The notes: a model not told the origin generated them from the sequence alone. Counted from the first letter of the stretch, positions 17,812 through 26,461 are shown. The stretch: 64,000 bases of DNA from Halobacteriovoraceae bacterium (GCA_002711995.1 PASN01000008.1:186001-250000); one strand, 5' to 3'. A program made the numbers and translations.

Positions 17812-19320
17812 TTTATAATCTTCTTTAACTAAGTTCCCAAGCCTTCTATATTCTTCAACTAGGCCTCTCAAATCACTCGGATTTATCTCAAAGTTCTCAC
17901 CTGTCTCTTCATATAGCTTTTTCATGCGCTCTAGAAATTCTGTGGTTTTCTGTGCGGTTACAACACTCTCTTTAGCAAGGGCCTTTGCCACTTTCCCCAA
18001 GGTTACGTTTCTTCTTTGCATGAATTCGATAATTTCTTTGTAATGATCTCTGTTTATTTTATTTTCATCTGCAATAAGCTCCGCTAACGCCTTCGTCTTT
18101 TCCTCTTCATTGGCTTCAGGTCCAAAGCGAGATGAATACTTAAGTTCCACATCAAATCTCTTTTTCATAAGGGCCTCAACTGCCTTTCTAATTTCTGGGT
18201 CGATGAACTCCAGGATCTGCACTTCGTTGGTTTTATCCGTAAAAAAAAGACTTCGTGCTTCTTCGATGCTTGAGGTCGGGTTGCCGGAGCTATCCATAAT
18301 TCCCATTGTAAACTTATTCGCCTGCAGATCATCCAGCATCCCTACATAGCCTTTCTTCAAATTTGATGTAAGTTCTACTGTTTGCTTTGCAACCTTCTCT
18401 GTGCCACCAAGAAAGTTGGCGATCTTTACCACATCGTGATAAATTTCTACGGAAGTAAACATGGAAGGATTTATAAGTTTTTCAGAGCCCCAAAAGGAGT
18501 TGTTGGCAAAGTTATACAGTTCTTCAGCACTCATGAAACGATTGTAACCATTTTCAACACTAGAGAGGTTTTTCTCTCCGGTTGCTAAAAACTTTGTGTG
18601 GTACAAAGAGCCCACACCTTTCTCTCTTTTTGCGGCAAAGGCAGCGTGGTGAAACTCGTGCTTGGGAGTCATCATGATGATGTCATCAATTGCCAGGCCT
18701 CTGACACCTTGAGCACCTAACTCAACTCTTTTAGTAAAATCAATAAAGAAGGCTTCAAACCCATTCTCGATAGTCTCGTAAAGATCAATAGTAACAATAT
18801 TTGTATTAAAACGTTTATTGTATCGATTAAGCTTTTTAACCGCATGAGAGTTTTTCTTTGCCTTTTCAGCGTCAATAACAATTGCTTTGTAGGTCAGGCC
18901 GTCACGATTAACTGTGGTGAGTCGAACTGGAACTCCCATATCCTCCAAAATTTTGTACGCCTCTCGCACCAGTCTCTCAAAATACCTTCCATACTCCCTA
19001 ATCGCATTTAACTCAATTTTCCTCTTTGCTAATTCAAACTCCTCTAGAGGAAGCTTCTTTTCTCTGAGATTTGCAACTTTTGGTTCAATTTCTTTGTGGT
19101 AGGCAGATTTAAGAACCTGGTAATGCTCATCAAAGATTTTAACCGCAACAGAAGGATCTCTTACTTGGTTGAACTTTTTGTGAATGCGTCTCAATAATTT
19201 TTTAAAATCCGTCCGTTCCTTTATCGCCATATTTTGAAGCGACCGAACAAAGGGTCGTTGACAGTATTCGCTGGAGAAAGAACTTAGGGAAAAAACGAAA
19301 GTCAGAAGTAGGTATTTCAT
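17794..19320 (-). CDS. Secreted putative HExxH metallopeptidase
   Basis: A 508-residue exported protein with signal peptide MKYLLLTFVFSLSSFS. A single HExxH motif (HEFHH, near residue 220) lies in an otherwise helical context, after TPK, which is the arrangement of zinc metallopeptidases. A candidate third ligand is in SAEELYNF about 47 residues later, as in gluzincins. The N-terminal third is highly charged and helical, and the C-terminal 120 residues are again K/E-rich helix. No known peptidase family is recognised, so the activity is inferred from the motif only. Neighbours are unrelated lipoproteins; the gene is followed by a hairpin overlapping its stop. Confidence 0.6.
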   Translation of the reverse strand: MKYLLLTFVFSLSSFSSEYCQRPFVRSLQNMAIKERTDFKKLLRRIHKKFNQVRDPSVAVKIFDEHYQVLKSAYHKEIEPKVANLREKKLPLEEFELAKRKIELNAIREYGRYFERLVREAYKILEDMGVPVRLTTVNRDGLTYKAIVIDAEKAKKNSHAVKKLNRYNKRFNTNIVTIDLYETIENGFEAFFIDFTKRVELGAQGVRGLAIDDIIMMTPKHEFHHAAFAAKREKGVGSLYHTKFLATGEKNLSSVENGYNRFMSAEELYNFANNSFWGSEKLINPSMFTSVEIYHDVVKIANFLGGTEKVAKQTVELTSNLKKGYVGMLDDLQANKFTMGIMDSSGNPTSSIEEARSLFFTDKTNEVQILEFIDPEIRKAVEALMKKRFDVELKYSSRFGPEANEEEKTKALAELIADENKINRDHYKEIIEFMQRRNVTLGKVAKALAKESVVTAQKTTEFLERMKKLYEETGENFEINPSDLRGLVEEYRRLGNLVKEDYKGFAGR

Positions 19321-19357
19321 TTCCGGCTTATCGGAATAATTAGGAAATATTTAAGGT

Positions 19358-19386
19358 AAAAAAAGACCCCCACTTTCGTGAGGGCC
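19358..19386 (-). terminator. Intrinsic terminator after lipoprotein paralogue 1
   Basis: Read on the minus strand, GGCCCTCAC and GTGGGGGTC form a 9-bp stem with a GAAA tetraloop, followed by T7. This is an excellent Rho-independent terminator placed 8 bp after the stop of the 244-residue lipoprotein gene. Confidence 0.9.
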
Positions 19387-19393
19387 AGAGAGA

Positions 19394-20128
19394 TTATTTT
19401 GAGATTTCAAGTACTTGTTGAGTGTTCTTCATACGAAGAAGTCTTCTTCCAAGTCTTCTTTCTTTCCAACGAGAGTTTCTCTGTGGAATTGCTCTAAACG
19501 CATCTCTTTCATAGTTTGATGCAAGAGTAGATTCGCTCCATAGGCTTCCGATGTTGGCAAATACCGCCAGACCAGTTTGTCCTTGGTTCGGAGAAGTGTA
19601 GATACCAGCAGTAACGTTTACGCCACTGATGTCAAAGTTAGGGAATACACCAATTGTTCCCATTTCATTTCCAATGTCGTCAAGCTGCTTAATAGAAGCG
19701 GCGAAACCAACAAGAGTCATGTCGTCTTTATGAGAGATATATACCTTTCCGTTAATTCCGCTTACTGGAATCTCAATTACACCAGCACCCATAGTGTCAA
19801 CAGGAAGCATAGTTCCGTTTGGAAGTGTTGCTTCGTTTCCTCTAGGTAGCTTTAGGATCTCTGTAAGATTAACGTCAACGGCCACTCTGTTGATGCCATC
19901 TACTCTGTAAAATCTTAGATACCCATAGTTTCTAGGTAGTGGAAGGTGCAAGAACGGAAGTTCTGCGTTTCCAAGCTCCATAACAAAGTCTGTTACAACA
20001 AACTTCTCAGAATCTTGGTCTCTAGTTTCAAACTCAAGGTCTGATACAATTTTCTTTGAATCACTGCCACATCCAGTTAGAGCTGCGGCAAGAAACAAAC
20101 ACGATAAAAGTGATGCTAGTCTCTTCAT
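19394..20128 (-). CDS. Lipoprotein of unknown function, paralogue 1
   Basis: 244 residues with lipobox LTGC (MKRLASLLSCLFLAAALTGC). It shares its whole central region with the next gene upstream (20261-20995), which has exactly the same length: VSDLEF/VSDLAF, NLTEILKLP/NLTEIFKLP, LPNGTMLP/LPNGNDLP, GAGVIEIPVSGINGKVY/GANVVEIPISGIVGSVY, GVFPNFDISGVNVTAGI/GLFPNFDVRGVNVTAGI. The C-terminus differs and here is Arg-rich (RWKERRLGRRLLR). It looks like a beta-rich periplasm- or surface-facing domain. GAGG stands before the ATG, and an imperfect dyad lies just upstream. Confidence 0.75.
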   Translation of the reverse strand: MKRLASLLSCLFLAAALTGCGSDSKKIVSDLEFETRDQDSEKFVVTDFVMELGNAELPFLHLPLPRNYGYLRFYRVDGINRVAVDVNLTEILKLPRGNEATLPNGTMLPVDTMGAGVIEIPVSGINGKVYISHKDDMTLVGFAASIKQLDDIGNEMGTIGVFPNFDISGVNVTAGIYTSPNQGQTGLAVFANIGSLWSESTLASNYERDAFRAIPQRNSRWKERRLGRRLLRMKNTQQVLEISK

Positions 20129-20142
20129 TTAAACCTCACATA

Positions 20143-20164
20143 ATTAGAGTTACATAAGTCTAAT
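20143..20164. promoter_or_regulatory. 22-bp imperfect dyad upstream of lipoprotein paralogue 1
   Basis: ATTAGA-G-TTA-CA-TAA-G-TCTAAT is symmetric apart from one G/G position on each side of the centre. It lies just upstream of the SD of the gene ending at 20128 and could be an operator. Function is a guess. Confidence 0.35.
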
Positions 20165-20225
20165 CATAATGAGTTTGGGTGAAGTATAAAGGCTGCAATT
20201 CTTGCCAGAATAATAAGTAATATAG

Positions 20226-20250
20226 GCGGGACGCAAACTTAACGCCCCGC
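20226..20250 (-). terminator. Hairpin after lipoprotein paralogue 2
   Basis: On the minus strand GCGGGGCG pairs with CGTCCCGC (8 bp, one G-U) around a 9-nt loop, 10 bp after the stop codon. The following sequence (CTATATTACTT) is only moderately T-rich, so it is a weak or Rho-assisted terminator. Confidence 0.5.
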
Positions 20251-20260
20251 AAAGTACCTG

Positions 20261-20995
20261 TTATTCTTCTTTTTTTACAACTTTTAAAACTTGAGAGCTA
20301 TTTTTCAATTTTGTCATTTCCCGCTTAAGTTCTCGAAATTGCTTTTTCGAGATAGTGGTTTCAATTGGCATAAATGGCTTTGCCTCATCGTCAGGGGTAT
20401 CCCCTTCAAGATCGCCAAGGTTTGCAAATGCCGCGAGTCCAGTTTTTCCTTCCTCTCCAGAGGAGAAGATCCCAGCTGTTACATTTACACCTCTCACATC
20501 AAAATTAGGAAATAGCCCTATATTGCCAATGGTCTGCCCCAAGGTATCAAGTTGACTGATAGAAAATGCAAAGCCAACAAGAGTTTGACCATTACTTGAT
20601 GCAAGATAGACGCTCCCAACGATTCCTGAAATTGGAATTTCAACAACGTTTGCACCAGTAGTGTTGATAGGCAGGTCATTGCCATTGGGAAGTTTTGCAT
20701 CCTCTGAAGGAAGCTTAAAAATCTCAGTTAGGTTAAGAGACAGCTTCACTTTATCTCCCATCGCGTCTCCGGCCATAAGACTGAAGGATCCCAAATTATT
20801 TGGCAGACTATAAGATGTGCCAGGCAGTGAGACCTCGCCTAGTGATAAGGTAAAAGTTGTCTCCAGAATTTGTTGCTCGTTATCTTGAGAAGTTGTGAAG
20901 GCCAGATCGCTAACAAGTAGCCTTACGAACCTTCCACAGCCAGTGGTCATGGCCAGCGCCATTATCATAGATAAAGAAATTAGTAGCTTTTTCAT
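20261..20995 (-). CDS. Lipoprotein of unknown function, paralogue 2
   Basis: 244 residues with lipobox TTGC (MKKLLISLSMIMALAMTTGC). Clear tandem paralogue of the lipoprotein at 19394-20128, with about 40% identity by eye over the central 180 residues. The two diverge in the last 50 residues; here the tail is K/E-rich (KKQFRELKREMTKLKNSS) rather than Arg-rich. Residues GVNVTAGI and FPNFD are invariant between them. The SD AAAGGGG lies in the 3' arm of a hairpin, so translation may be controlled. Confidence 0.75.
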   Translation of the reverse strand: MKKLLISLSMIMALAMTTGCGRFVRLLVSDLAFTTSQDNEQQILETTFTLSLGEVSLPGTSYSLPNNLGSFSLMAGDAMGDKVKLSLNLTEIFKLPSEDAKLPNGNDLPINTTGANVVEIPISGIVGSVYLASSNGQTLVGFAFSISQLDTLGQTIGNIGLFPNFDVRGVNVTAGIFSSGEEGKTGLAAFANLGDLEGDTPDDEAKPFMPIETTISKKQFRELKREMTKLKNSSQVLKVVKKEE

Positions 20996-21002
20996 TAATG
21001 TA

Positions 21003-21028
21003 CCCCTTTATTTTTTTAGATAAAGGAG
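21003..21028 (-). promoter_or_regulatory. Hairpin sequestering the SD of lipoprotein paralogue 2
   Basis: On the minus strand CTCCTTTAT pairs with ATAAAGGGG (9 bp with one G-U) around CTAAAAAA. The 3' arm contains the AAAGGGG Shine-Dalgarno of the gene starting at 20995. No T-tract follows, so it is not an ordinary terminator. Confidence 0.45.
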
Positions 21029-21068
21029 CTTTTAGAACTTATAGCTAGAATCGTAAATTAAACGAAGA

Positions 21069-21971
21069 TTAGATTAATGAGTGTATAAGAGGAAGGGTCG
21101 CAAAGGCGAAGATAAGTCCGTAGCCAACGTATGCCGCTGAAAGATCTTTTTCGAGTCCGGCCTCTATCGCCATAGCTCCTGCAGTCACCATGGGCGGCAT
21201 TCCCGCTTGAAGGATTGACACATTAGCGGAAAGGGTTTCAATTGAAAGAAGCTTCACCATTCCTAAAACAGCAAAGGGAAGAACTAAAAGCTTAAGTCCA
21301 AGACCTAAGGCAAGGGGTTTAAGTTCATGTATCTCAAGTTTATATTTCATCTGAAAACCAACTGCCACCATCGCACAAGGAATAAGTGTGGCCGCAAGTT
21401 GAGAAAGAAAGTTGTTAAAGACATCAGGAAGCGGAAAGAATTTAAAAACAAAACCCAAAATTAGTCCAATAAACGCAGGGAATGTTAAAAGGTGCTTTGC
21501 AACATCTGAAAGAGTTTGTTTTGTTTTATCACTAAACATGGGAAGCACGAACGCTCCAAAGATAATGAATCCAAGTCCAGAACCAAGTTGATCATACAAC
21601 ACTGCAAATGGAATTGCCTCCGCCCCGTAGAAAGTCTTCACCATTGGAATACCCAGAAAAGCGGTATTCCCTAGAGTCGTCACTATTAGCATGGAGGCAA
21701 AGACCGACTTTCTAAACTTAAATATTTTTTGCATAAGAATCACCGCAGCGATGTGCAGCGGAAAGGCAATCCAATGTATAGCAACTGGATATAAAGCTCT
21801 CTCGTCCAAAGGAAGGCTCGGAATAGAGATCATAATTATAGCAGGTAGGGAGACGTTTAAAACGAAAGTATTTAAAACGTCTGATGTATTTTGGGGAAAC
21901 CACCCCGACTTTCTCATGGCCGTGCCTGTAAGGATTAGGCCTATGACCAATACAAGGTTTTCTAAAATCAC
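21069..21971 (-). CDS. AEC-family (auxin efflux carrier-like) permease
   Basis: A 300-residue protein of about ten membrane segments, of the Mem_trans/AEC family, beginning MILENLVLVIGLILTGTAMRKSGW, with conserved NTFVLNVSLPA and GNTAFLGIPMV. Bacterial members export or import organic acids such as malate or malonate; the substrate here cannot be deduced. It overlaps the upstream glycosyltransferase gene by 4 nt (ATGA) and is the last gene of the fabI group. The length is typical. Confidence 0.85.
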   Translation of the reverse strand: MILENLVLVIGLILTGTAMRKSGWFPQNTSDVLNTFVLNVSLPAIIMISIPSLPLDERALYPVAIHWIAFPLHIAAVILMQKIFKFRKSVFASMLIVTTLGNTAFLGIPMVKTFYGAEAIPFAVLYDQLGSGLGFIIFGAFVLPMFSDKTKQTLSDVAKHLLTFPAFIGLILGFVFKFFPLPDVFNNFLSQLAATLIPCAMVAVGFQMKYKLEIHELKPLALGLGLKLLVLPFAVLGMVKLLSIETLSANVSILQAGMPPMVTAGAMAIEAGLEKDLSAAYVGYGLIFAFATLPLIHSLI

Positions 21972-22984
21972 TCTTCTCTATCCTTTGCTTTTTTATCTAG
22001 GTATTGAATTAATTCATCGAAGATCTTATGAAGAGCAATTTCGTTGTTCTCTCTATAAAATGGTTCGTTCAAATTGAAATACCTTATATCACCTAAAAAG
22101 TGAATTGGTCCTGTGGAATCAGGTCTTTCTTTATGCAAATAATGAATATGCCCGCCACAGTAAGCTGCCATATGAACCAGGCCAGAGTCAAATGATACAA
22201 AAGTTTGTGCAAAAGCGGCCAATTTACCAAACTCAATAAGACTACTTAATTCAATGGCCTCATAGGTATTCTTATTGGATTGTTTCTTTATAAACCTTAC
22301 CAACGCCTCTTTTTGCCTTTCAAGCGGCAGATCGTCGCAAACAAGATAGAATTTTTCATTCTCAACTAGTGAAAAAAATTCACTCCAGGACTCTTCTATC
22401 TCTCCATCCTTTGAGGCGCGGAGATTTATTATATTATATGGGTTCTCTCTCCAATTCTCTTTGAGTGGAACAAGCTCTCTTGAATATCCTCTTGGCAACT
22501 CTGTCGGTGAGTTTTCCAAGATGCCTTTGAGCAATTCAAAGTACTGCTCACTGTGGTGCCTTCCGTTTAGAAGGCTGACTTTCTTGTTGAAGAAAAGGCT
22601 GTTTTTTGAAATGGAGAAGCCCAGTCTAGTTTTGGCCTTCATACTTTTACCAATTGAGGCGTCGACAAAGCTTTTAGTAAAGCTAATAAAAGCCTCGACT
22701 TGATCAATTTTCATGTTTTTTACGGCCCTGTGGACTGTAAAAACACTTTTTAAGTCCTCATCGTCTAGTTCATGATAAAAAGCTTTTATAGGAACCAGGT
22801 TTAAAACTTCAATATTTTCTTTATGGGTCAACAGGTGGACTTTTAAATCTCTTTGTTCTTCTTCGGGCAATTCTTCGTTTTTTTGCTCAACTTCAGCCTT
22901 TAGCAGCTTTACAAGAAGTTGGAGTGCGGGAAAGCACAGAAGACGCTCATTTAAATCATCAGGAAGTCTAATTGCGAGATTCAT
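21968..22984 (-). CDS. Glycosyltransferase family 9 (heptosyltransferase-like)
   Basis: 338 residues with the two-lobed GT9 plan. The N-terminus reads MNLAIRLPDDLNERLLCFPAL, akin to the start of heptosyltransferases; in the C-terminal half YNIINLRASKDGEIEESW and FVSFDSGLVHMAAYCG correspond to the nucleotide-sugar-binding region (the 'DSG..H.A' motif). Family members add heptose or similar sugars to the lipopolysaccharide core at the inner membrane. The start codon lies 17 nt inside the upstream EI24-like gene, and the 3' end overlaps the AEC gene by 4 nt. The acceptor is unknown. Confidence 0.7.
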   Translation of the reverse strand: MNLAIRLPDDLNERLLCFPALQLLVKLLKAEVEQKNEELPEEEQRDLKVHLLTHKENIEVLNLVPIKAFYHELDDEDLKSVFTVHRAVKNMKIDQVEAFISFTKSFVDASIGKSMKAKTRLGFSISKNSLFFNKKVSLLNGRHHSEQYFELLKGILENSPTELPRGYSRELVPLKENWRENPYNIINLRASKDGEIEESWSEFFSLVENEKFYLVCDDLPLERQKEALVRFIKKQSNKNTYEAIELSSLIEFGKLAAFAQTFVSFDSGLVHMAAYCGGHIHYLHKERPDSTGPIHFLGDIRYFNLNEPFYRENNEIALHKIFDELIQYLDKKAKDREE

Positions 22985-23700
22985 GATTCTTTACCCACAA
23001 GGTTGTGAAGTAGCTTGTTGCCATCGGAGGCACAAACAAGTTTATTAGCGGGACAGAAACCATTATAAAGAAAAACGCTCCCCCAAAACTGTATCCTGCG
23101 ATATTTTTTTTCAAATCAGATACACACTCTCCAAACTTTAAATCATGTCTGGACCAAGAGTAGTCTAAAAACTCAACGGCAAGTAAAACCATTGCTAAAA
23201 AGATGCCAATGGGAGCAATAAGGGGGATATATCCAAAAACAAATGAAAGCAAAGAGAGAAAACCTATGAAAAGAATTTTCTTTAGCTCATTAAAAAGAGT
23301 GAAAAAAAGCTTTGCTATCAACCTTGAAAAAGTTTGTCCAAGATCAAGAGTGCTCTCGCCTCTCATCTGCTTCTCTATCCTTGAGCTTAAGATGTCATTG
23401 AATGGACAAGCAATCAGTGTAACCACCAGCACAAACGTCCAGTTCACCAAAAAAAAACAGCATGACCGTCAGTATCGCGGCCACAAGCCAATACACAACT
23501 GCCCCGAAGCTTTCCTGGGAGATATAGCTCTCTATCAACTCTCGCCCATAGGTGGTTGCATTCTCATAAATCCATGACCCCAAATAATAGTAAAGAGCGA
23601 TACCAATCAAAACCGGGATCAAGGCCATAATGAAATTGACCTTGTCCTTAGTAATGTTCCTCATTGAAGGCTGAATTGATACAAGAGCATTTTTAATCAA
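22968..23700 (-). pseudogene. EI24/CysZ-like membrane protein, frame interrupted at a T9 run
   Basis: Two overlapping minus-strand frames together encode one protein. The first starts at TTG 23700, with GGAGG eight bases upstream inside the end of fabI, and runs into a T9 run at 23449-23457. The second reads onward (VNWTFVLVVTLIACPFND...) to 22968. Deleting one T makes the interval 732 nt, exactly 244 codons, and joins them as ...VMLFFLVNWTFV... The joined 243-residue product has about six membrane segments and the EI24 family's length. Left unrepaired, the first frame ends after about 18 foreign residues. It could be a real mutation, a sequencing error, or a gene rescued by polymerase slippage. 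It lies between fabI and the GT9 gene with no gaps. Confidence 0.75.
23449..23457 (-). other. T9 homopolymer at the EI24 frameshift
   Basis: Nine identical bases in the coding strand (CTG T9 GGTGAAC). Eight would keep the frame. This is the length at which bacterial RNA polymerase is known to slip. Confidence 0.9.
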
Positions 23701-23701
23701 C

Positions 23702-24472
23702 TTAAAATCCTCCAAGAACAGACAGGCCGCTGTCCACGTATAGAACCTGCCCTGTAACACCTTTACTTAGATCACTCGCAAGGTAGACAGCGTTTCCACC
23801 CACATCCTCTTGAGTCACATTTCTTTTAAGCGGCGCTTTTTCTTCAACTTGAGAAAGAAGAGTTCTAAATACAGAGATTCCTGAAGCGGCAAGAGTTTTT
23901 ATAGGGCCAGCACTAATACAGTTGACTCTGATACCCTTTTGACCAAGGTCCTCCGCAAGATAACGCGTGCTTGACTCAAGGGCAGCTTTGGCCACACCCA
24001 TCACATTGTAGTTTTGCACAACCTTTTGTGATCCATAATATGTCATCGCAAGAACAGAACCTTCGTCATTCATCATACCCTGAAGTCTTTGAGACAATCC
24101 AACCAGAGAGAAGGCCGACACATCGCACGCCAACTGAAACCCTTTCCTGGATGTATCTACAAATTGACCTTTAAGATCTTGTCTGTCAGCAAATGCAATG
24201 GAGTGAACCAGAATATCAAAATCTTCCCAATGTTCTTTTATTTTGGACTCTAGGCCCTCGTAATGCTCATCATTTGTTACATCCATTTCAAATGTGAAAT
24301 CCGCTCCAACTTCTTCAGCTAGCGGCTCCACTCTCTTTTTAAGAGCGTCATTTGCATACGAAAGGGCTATTTGAGCACCGTGTCTTTTGAATTCCTGAGC
24401 TATACCCCAAGCGATAGATCGATCATTTGCAACACCAAAAATAAGAGCTTTTTTTCCTTCAAGCAGTTTCAT
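23702..24472 (-). CDS. fabI: Enoyl-[acyl-carrier-protein] reductase (NADH)
   Basis: 256-residue short-chain-dehydrogenase-fold enzyme that reduces trans-2-enoyl-ACP in the last step of fatty-acid elongation. GVANDRSIAWGIA is the FabI nucleotide-binding loop. The active-site pair appears as Y-N-V-M-G-V-A-K (the Y-x6-K spacing specific to FabI), with a second tyrosine in MTYYGSQKV upstream, and SAGPIKTLAASGI is the conserved substrate-loop region. AAGGA stands before the ATG. The downstream EI24-like gene starts 1 base after the stop, so fabI heads a four-gene envelope-related operon. Confidence 0.95.
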   Translation of the reverse strand: MKLLEGKKALIFGVANDRSIAWGIAQEFKRHGAQIALSYANDALKKRVEPLAEEVGADFTFEMDVTNDEHYEGLESKIKEHWEDFDILVHSIAFADRQDLKGQFVDTSRKGFQLACDVSAFSLVGLSQRLQGMMNDEGSVLAMTYYGSQKVVQNYNVMGVAKAALESSTRYLAEDLGQKGIRVNCISAGPIKTLAASGISVFRTLLSQVEEKAPLKRNVTQEDVGGNAVYLASDLSKGVTGQVLYVDSGLSVLGGF

Positions 24473-24640
24473 AGATATTCCTTTTTTCGTTTTTGCAATT
24501 AAAGCATAAAAATTGAAAAACTTACAAATTCGAACCGTGAAAATGCTGTATTACGCTGCGCTAAACCAAGGAAATTGTTGATTTCCCCCTCCTTAACATA
24601 TAGGTATATGGATACTTTGAATTTCAAGTTGAGGAAGCTC

Positions 24641-25771
24641 ATGACTAAAAGAAGACTTATCCCGGAATATTTGGATAATTTACAGGTTTATCAAGCTGGA
24701 AAGCCCATTGAAGAGGTTGCCCGAGAAAGAGGTCTGACAAAGATTTCAAAACTTGCCAGCAACGAAAACCCATTAGGCCCATCTCCGTTTGCGACCAGAG
24801 AAATGACCAACGCGCTTTGGGACTCCCACCGCTACCCGGATATGCATGCCCTAGATTTGAAGAACAAACTTGCTGAACTATACAAAGTTAAGAGAGAGAA
24901 CATCATCCTTGGAAATGGCTCTGAAGGAATCATGGGTTACATCGCTAAATCTTTCATTCAACCAGGCGATGAAGTTTTAACCGCAGAGAACACATTTATC
25001 GGATTTCATATTCTAGCTACGGGAGCTGGTGGAAAGATTGTGACCACTCCAAGAACTCCGGACATGAGATACGATGTAAAAGCTCTTGCTGAAAAGGTTA
25101 ATGAGAACACAAAGATTCTTTATATAGCAAATCCGGACAACCCTACAGGAACGTACATTACCGAGCATGAATTTGATTACCTTATGCAATATGTCCCAAA
25201 ACACACAATTGTAATTTTGGATGAAGCTTACTTTGAGTTTGCTCAATCAACTTGGGACTACCCAGACTCAATGAAGCACAGATACGACAATGTTATAACA
25301 CTTAGAACATTTTCAAAGGCCTATGTCCTTGCTGGTGTAAGGGTTGGATATGGTTTTGCCAATGAAGAGTTTATCCAAGCACTTCACAAAATCAAGCTTC
25401 CGTTTGAGCCAAGTTTAATTGCTCAGAAGGGTGCAATCGGTGCTCTAACAGATTATCCTCACCTAGAAAGAACAATTAGAAACAACACTAAAAGATATTA
25501 TGAGACTTTGAAGTTCTTAGACAAAAAAGGCTTCAATCCGGTCCGCTCTATCACAAACTTCATCTGTTTTAGAACAGGTTCAGCTGAAGCGAGTGACTAC
25601 ATGTTTGATAAGCTATTGGATCACGGCGTAATTATTCGTCCACTTAAGGCCAATAAGATGCCTGATTGGGTTAGAATTTCAATTGGGTTAAAAGAAGAAA
25701 TGAAACACTTCTTTGAAGCTATGGAAGAGATACTCCCTGAATACGACAAAAAGTTTGGAAGACCTCAATAA
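24641..25771 (+). CDS. hisC: HisC-family aminotransferase (histidinol-phosphate or aromatic aminotransferase)
   Basis: Class I/II PLP-dependent aminotransferase of 376 residues. Visible landmarks are NPDNPTGTY, DEAYFEF, and TFSKAYVLAGVRVGYG with the Schiff-base lysine. The start is ATG 24641 with GAGGAAG upstream; an in-frame ATG at 24608 has no SD. No other histidine-biosynthesis gene is in the window, while fumarylacetoacetase and homogentisate dioxygenase lie 2.6 kb downstream, so this could equally be the transaminase that starts tyrosine or phenylalanine breakdown. The family assignment is firm but substrate choice is not. A hairpin terminator overlaps the stop codon. Confidence 0.8.
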   Translation: MTKRRLIPEYLDNLQVYQAGKPIEEVARERGLTKISKLASNENPLGPSPFATREMTNALWDSHRYPDMHALDLKNKLAELYKVKRENIILGNGSEGIMGYIAKSFIQPGDEVLTAENTFIGFHILATGAGGKIVTTPRTPDMRYDVKALAEKVNENTKILYIANPDNPTGTYITEHEFDYLMQYVPKHTIVILDEAYFEFAQSTWDYPDSMKHRYDNVITLRTFSKAYVLAGVRVGYGFANEEFIQALHKIKLPFEPSLIAQKGAIGALTDYPHLERTIRNNTKRYYETLKFLDKKGFNPVRSITNFICFRTGSAEASDYMFDKLLDHGVIIRPLKANKMPDWVRISIGLKEEMKHFFEAMEEILPEYDKKFGRPQ

Positions 25772-25786
25772 TTTGAGGTTTTCTCC
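25762..25786 (+). terminator. Terminator overlapping the hisC-like stop codon
   Basis: ACCTCAA and TTGAGGT form a 7-bp stem with a TAAT loop that contains the TAA stop, followed by TTTCTCCTCTCTTTC. Confidence 0.65.
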
Positions 25787-25896
25787 TCTCTTTCCTCCCG
25801 GTAAAATTTACATTTTTTGCAATTGAACGAGGCATTATTTCGATTCCAGGCTATAAATCAGTATCATTCCAAAAGTACTAAAATGGAGTATGCCCT

Positions 25897-26382
25897 ATGA
25901 AATTTCATCTTCTGGTTGCTTTCTTTATAGCGTCTATCACCAGTGCTTTCAGTGCCAGTTTTGAACCTCTTTGCAAGTATCAAGAAGACTGGAGGGTTCA
26001 TTACAAAACTGACATGAGCATGGTTCACGAAGATCTAAGCATATTAAATCAAAGGGATCGCCTGCCAAATGGCTGCGATTTTGACTTTGGCTACATTAGT
26101 GGCGAACCAGCGATTTCTTACAAACAAAACATGAAGTCAAAATCCTTGATAATCAGCAACATGAATCAAGTTCTTGGTAAAGATAAAGAGGATTTGGTCT
26201 CCTGCGTGACAGGTGGACGCATGGAAAAGTATGCGAGAAAGGTTAACAATTACTCGAGAAACCTCATTCTTCACTATAGCCCAGACGGTTCACAAATAGA
26301 GATCATTGAGATGGCAGCAGGTTATTCACAGCACGGTAGGCCAACAAGATACAATCAAATAAGTGTTTGCTTAAACCAATAA
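25897..26382 (+). CDS. Small secreted protein of unknown function
   Basis: 161 residues beginning MKFHLLVAFFIASITSAFSAS, a signal peptide with probable cleavage after AFS or FSA. The mature part has four cysteines (KYQ-adjacent C, NGCDF, VSCVT and SVC), which could form two disulfides. TGGAGT precedes the ATG. No family recognised. It stands alone between two terminators. Confidence 0.65.
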   Translation: MKFHLLVAFFIASITSAFSASFEPLCKYQEDWRVHYKTDMSMVHEDLSILNQRDRLPNGCDFDFGYISGEPAISYKQNMKSKSLIISNMNQVLGKDKEDLVSCVTGGRMEKYARKVNNYSRNLILHYSPDGSQIEIIEMAAGYSQHGRPTRYNQISVCLNQ

Positions 26383-26404
26383 ACGCTTTTTATCATAACA
26401 ATTA

Positions 26405-26423
26405 GGTCCGCCAATAGCGGACC
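26405..26423 (+). terminator. Hairpin after the small secreted protein
   Basis: GGTCCGC pairs perfectly with GCGGACC around CAATA, 22 bp after the stop. The tail (ATCTTCC) is not a true T-tract, so termination is likely but weak. Confidence 0.55.
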
Positions 26424-26461
26424 ATCTTCCACTCTCAGCTAGAAAATATAATTCACCCACG

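Noticed and set aside
24520-24540. GGTTCGAATTTG on the minus strand, resembling a tRNA T-loop
   Set aside because: No acceptor, D or anticodon stem can be built around it.
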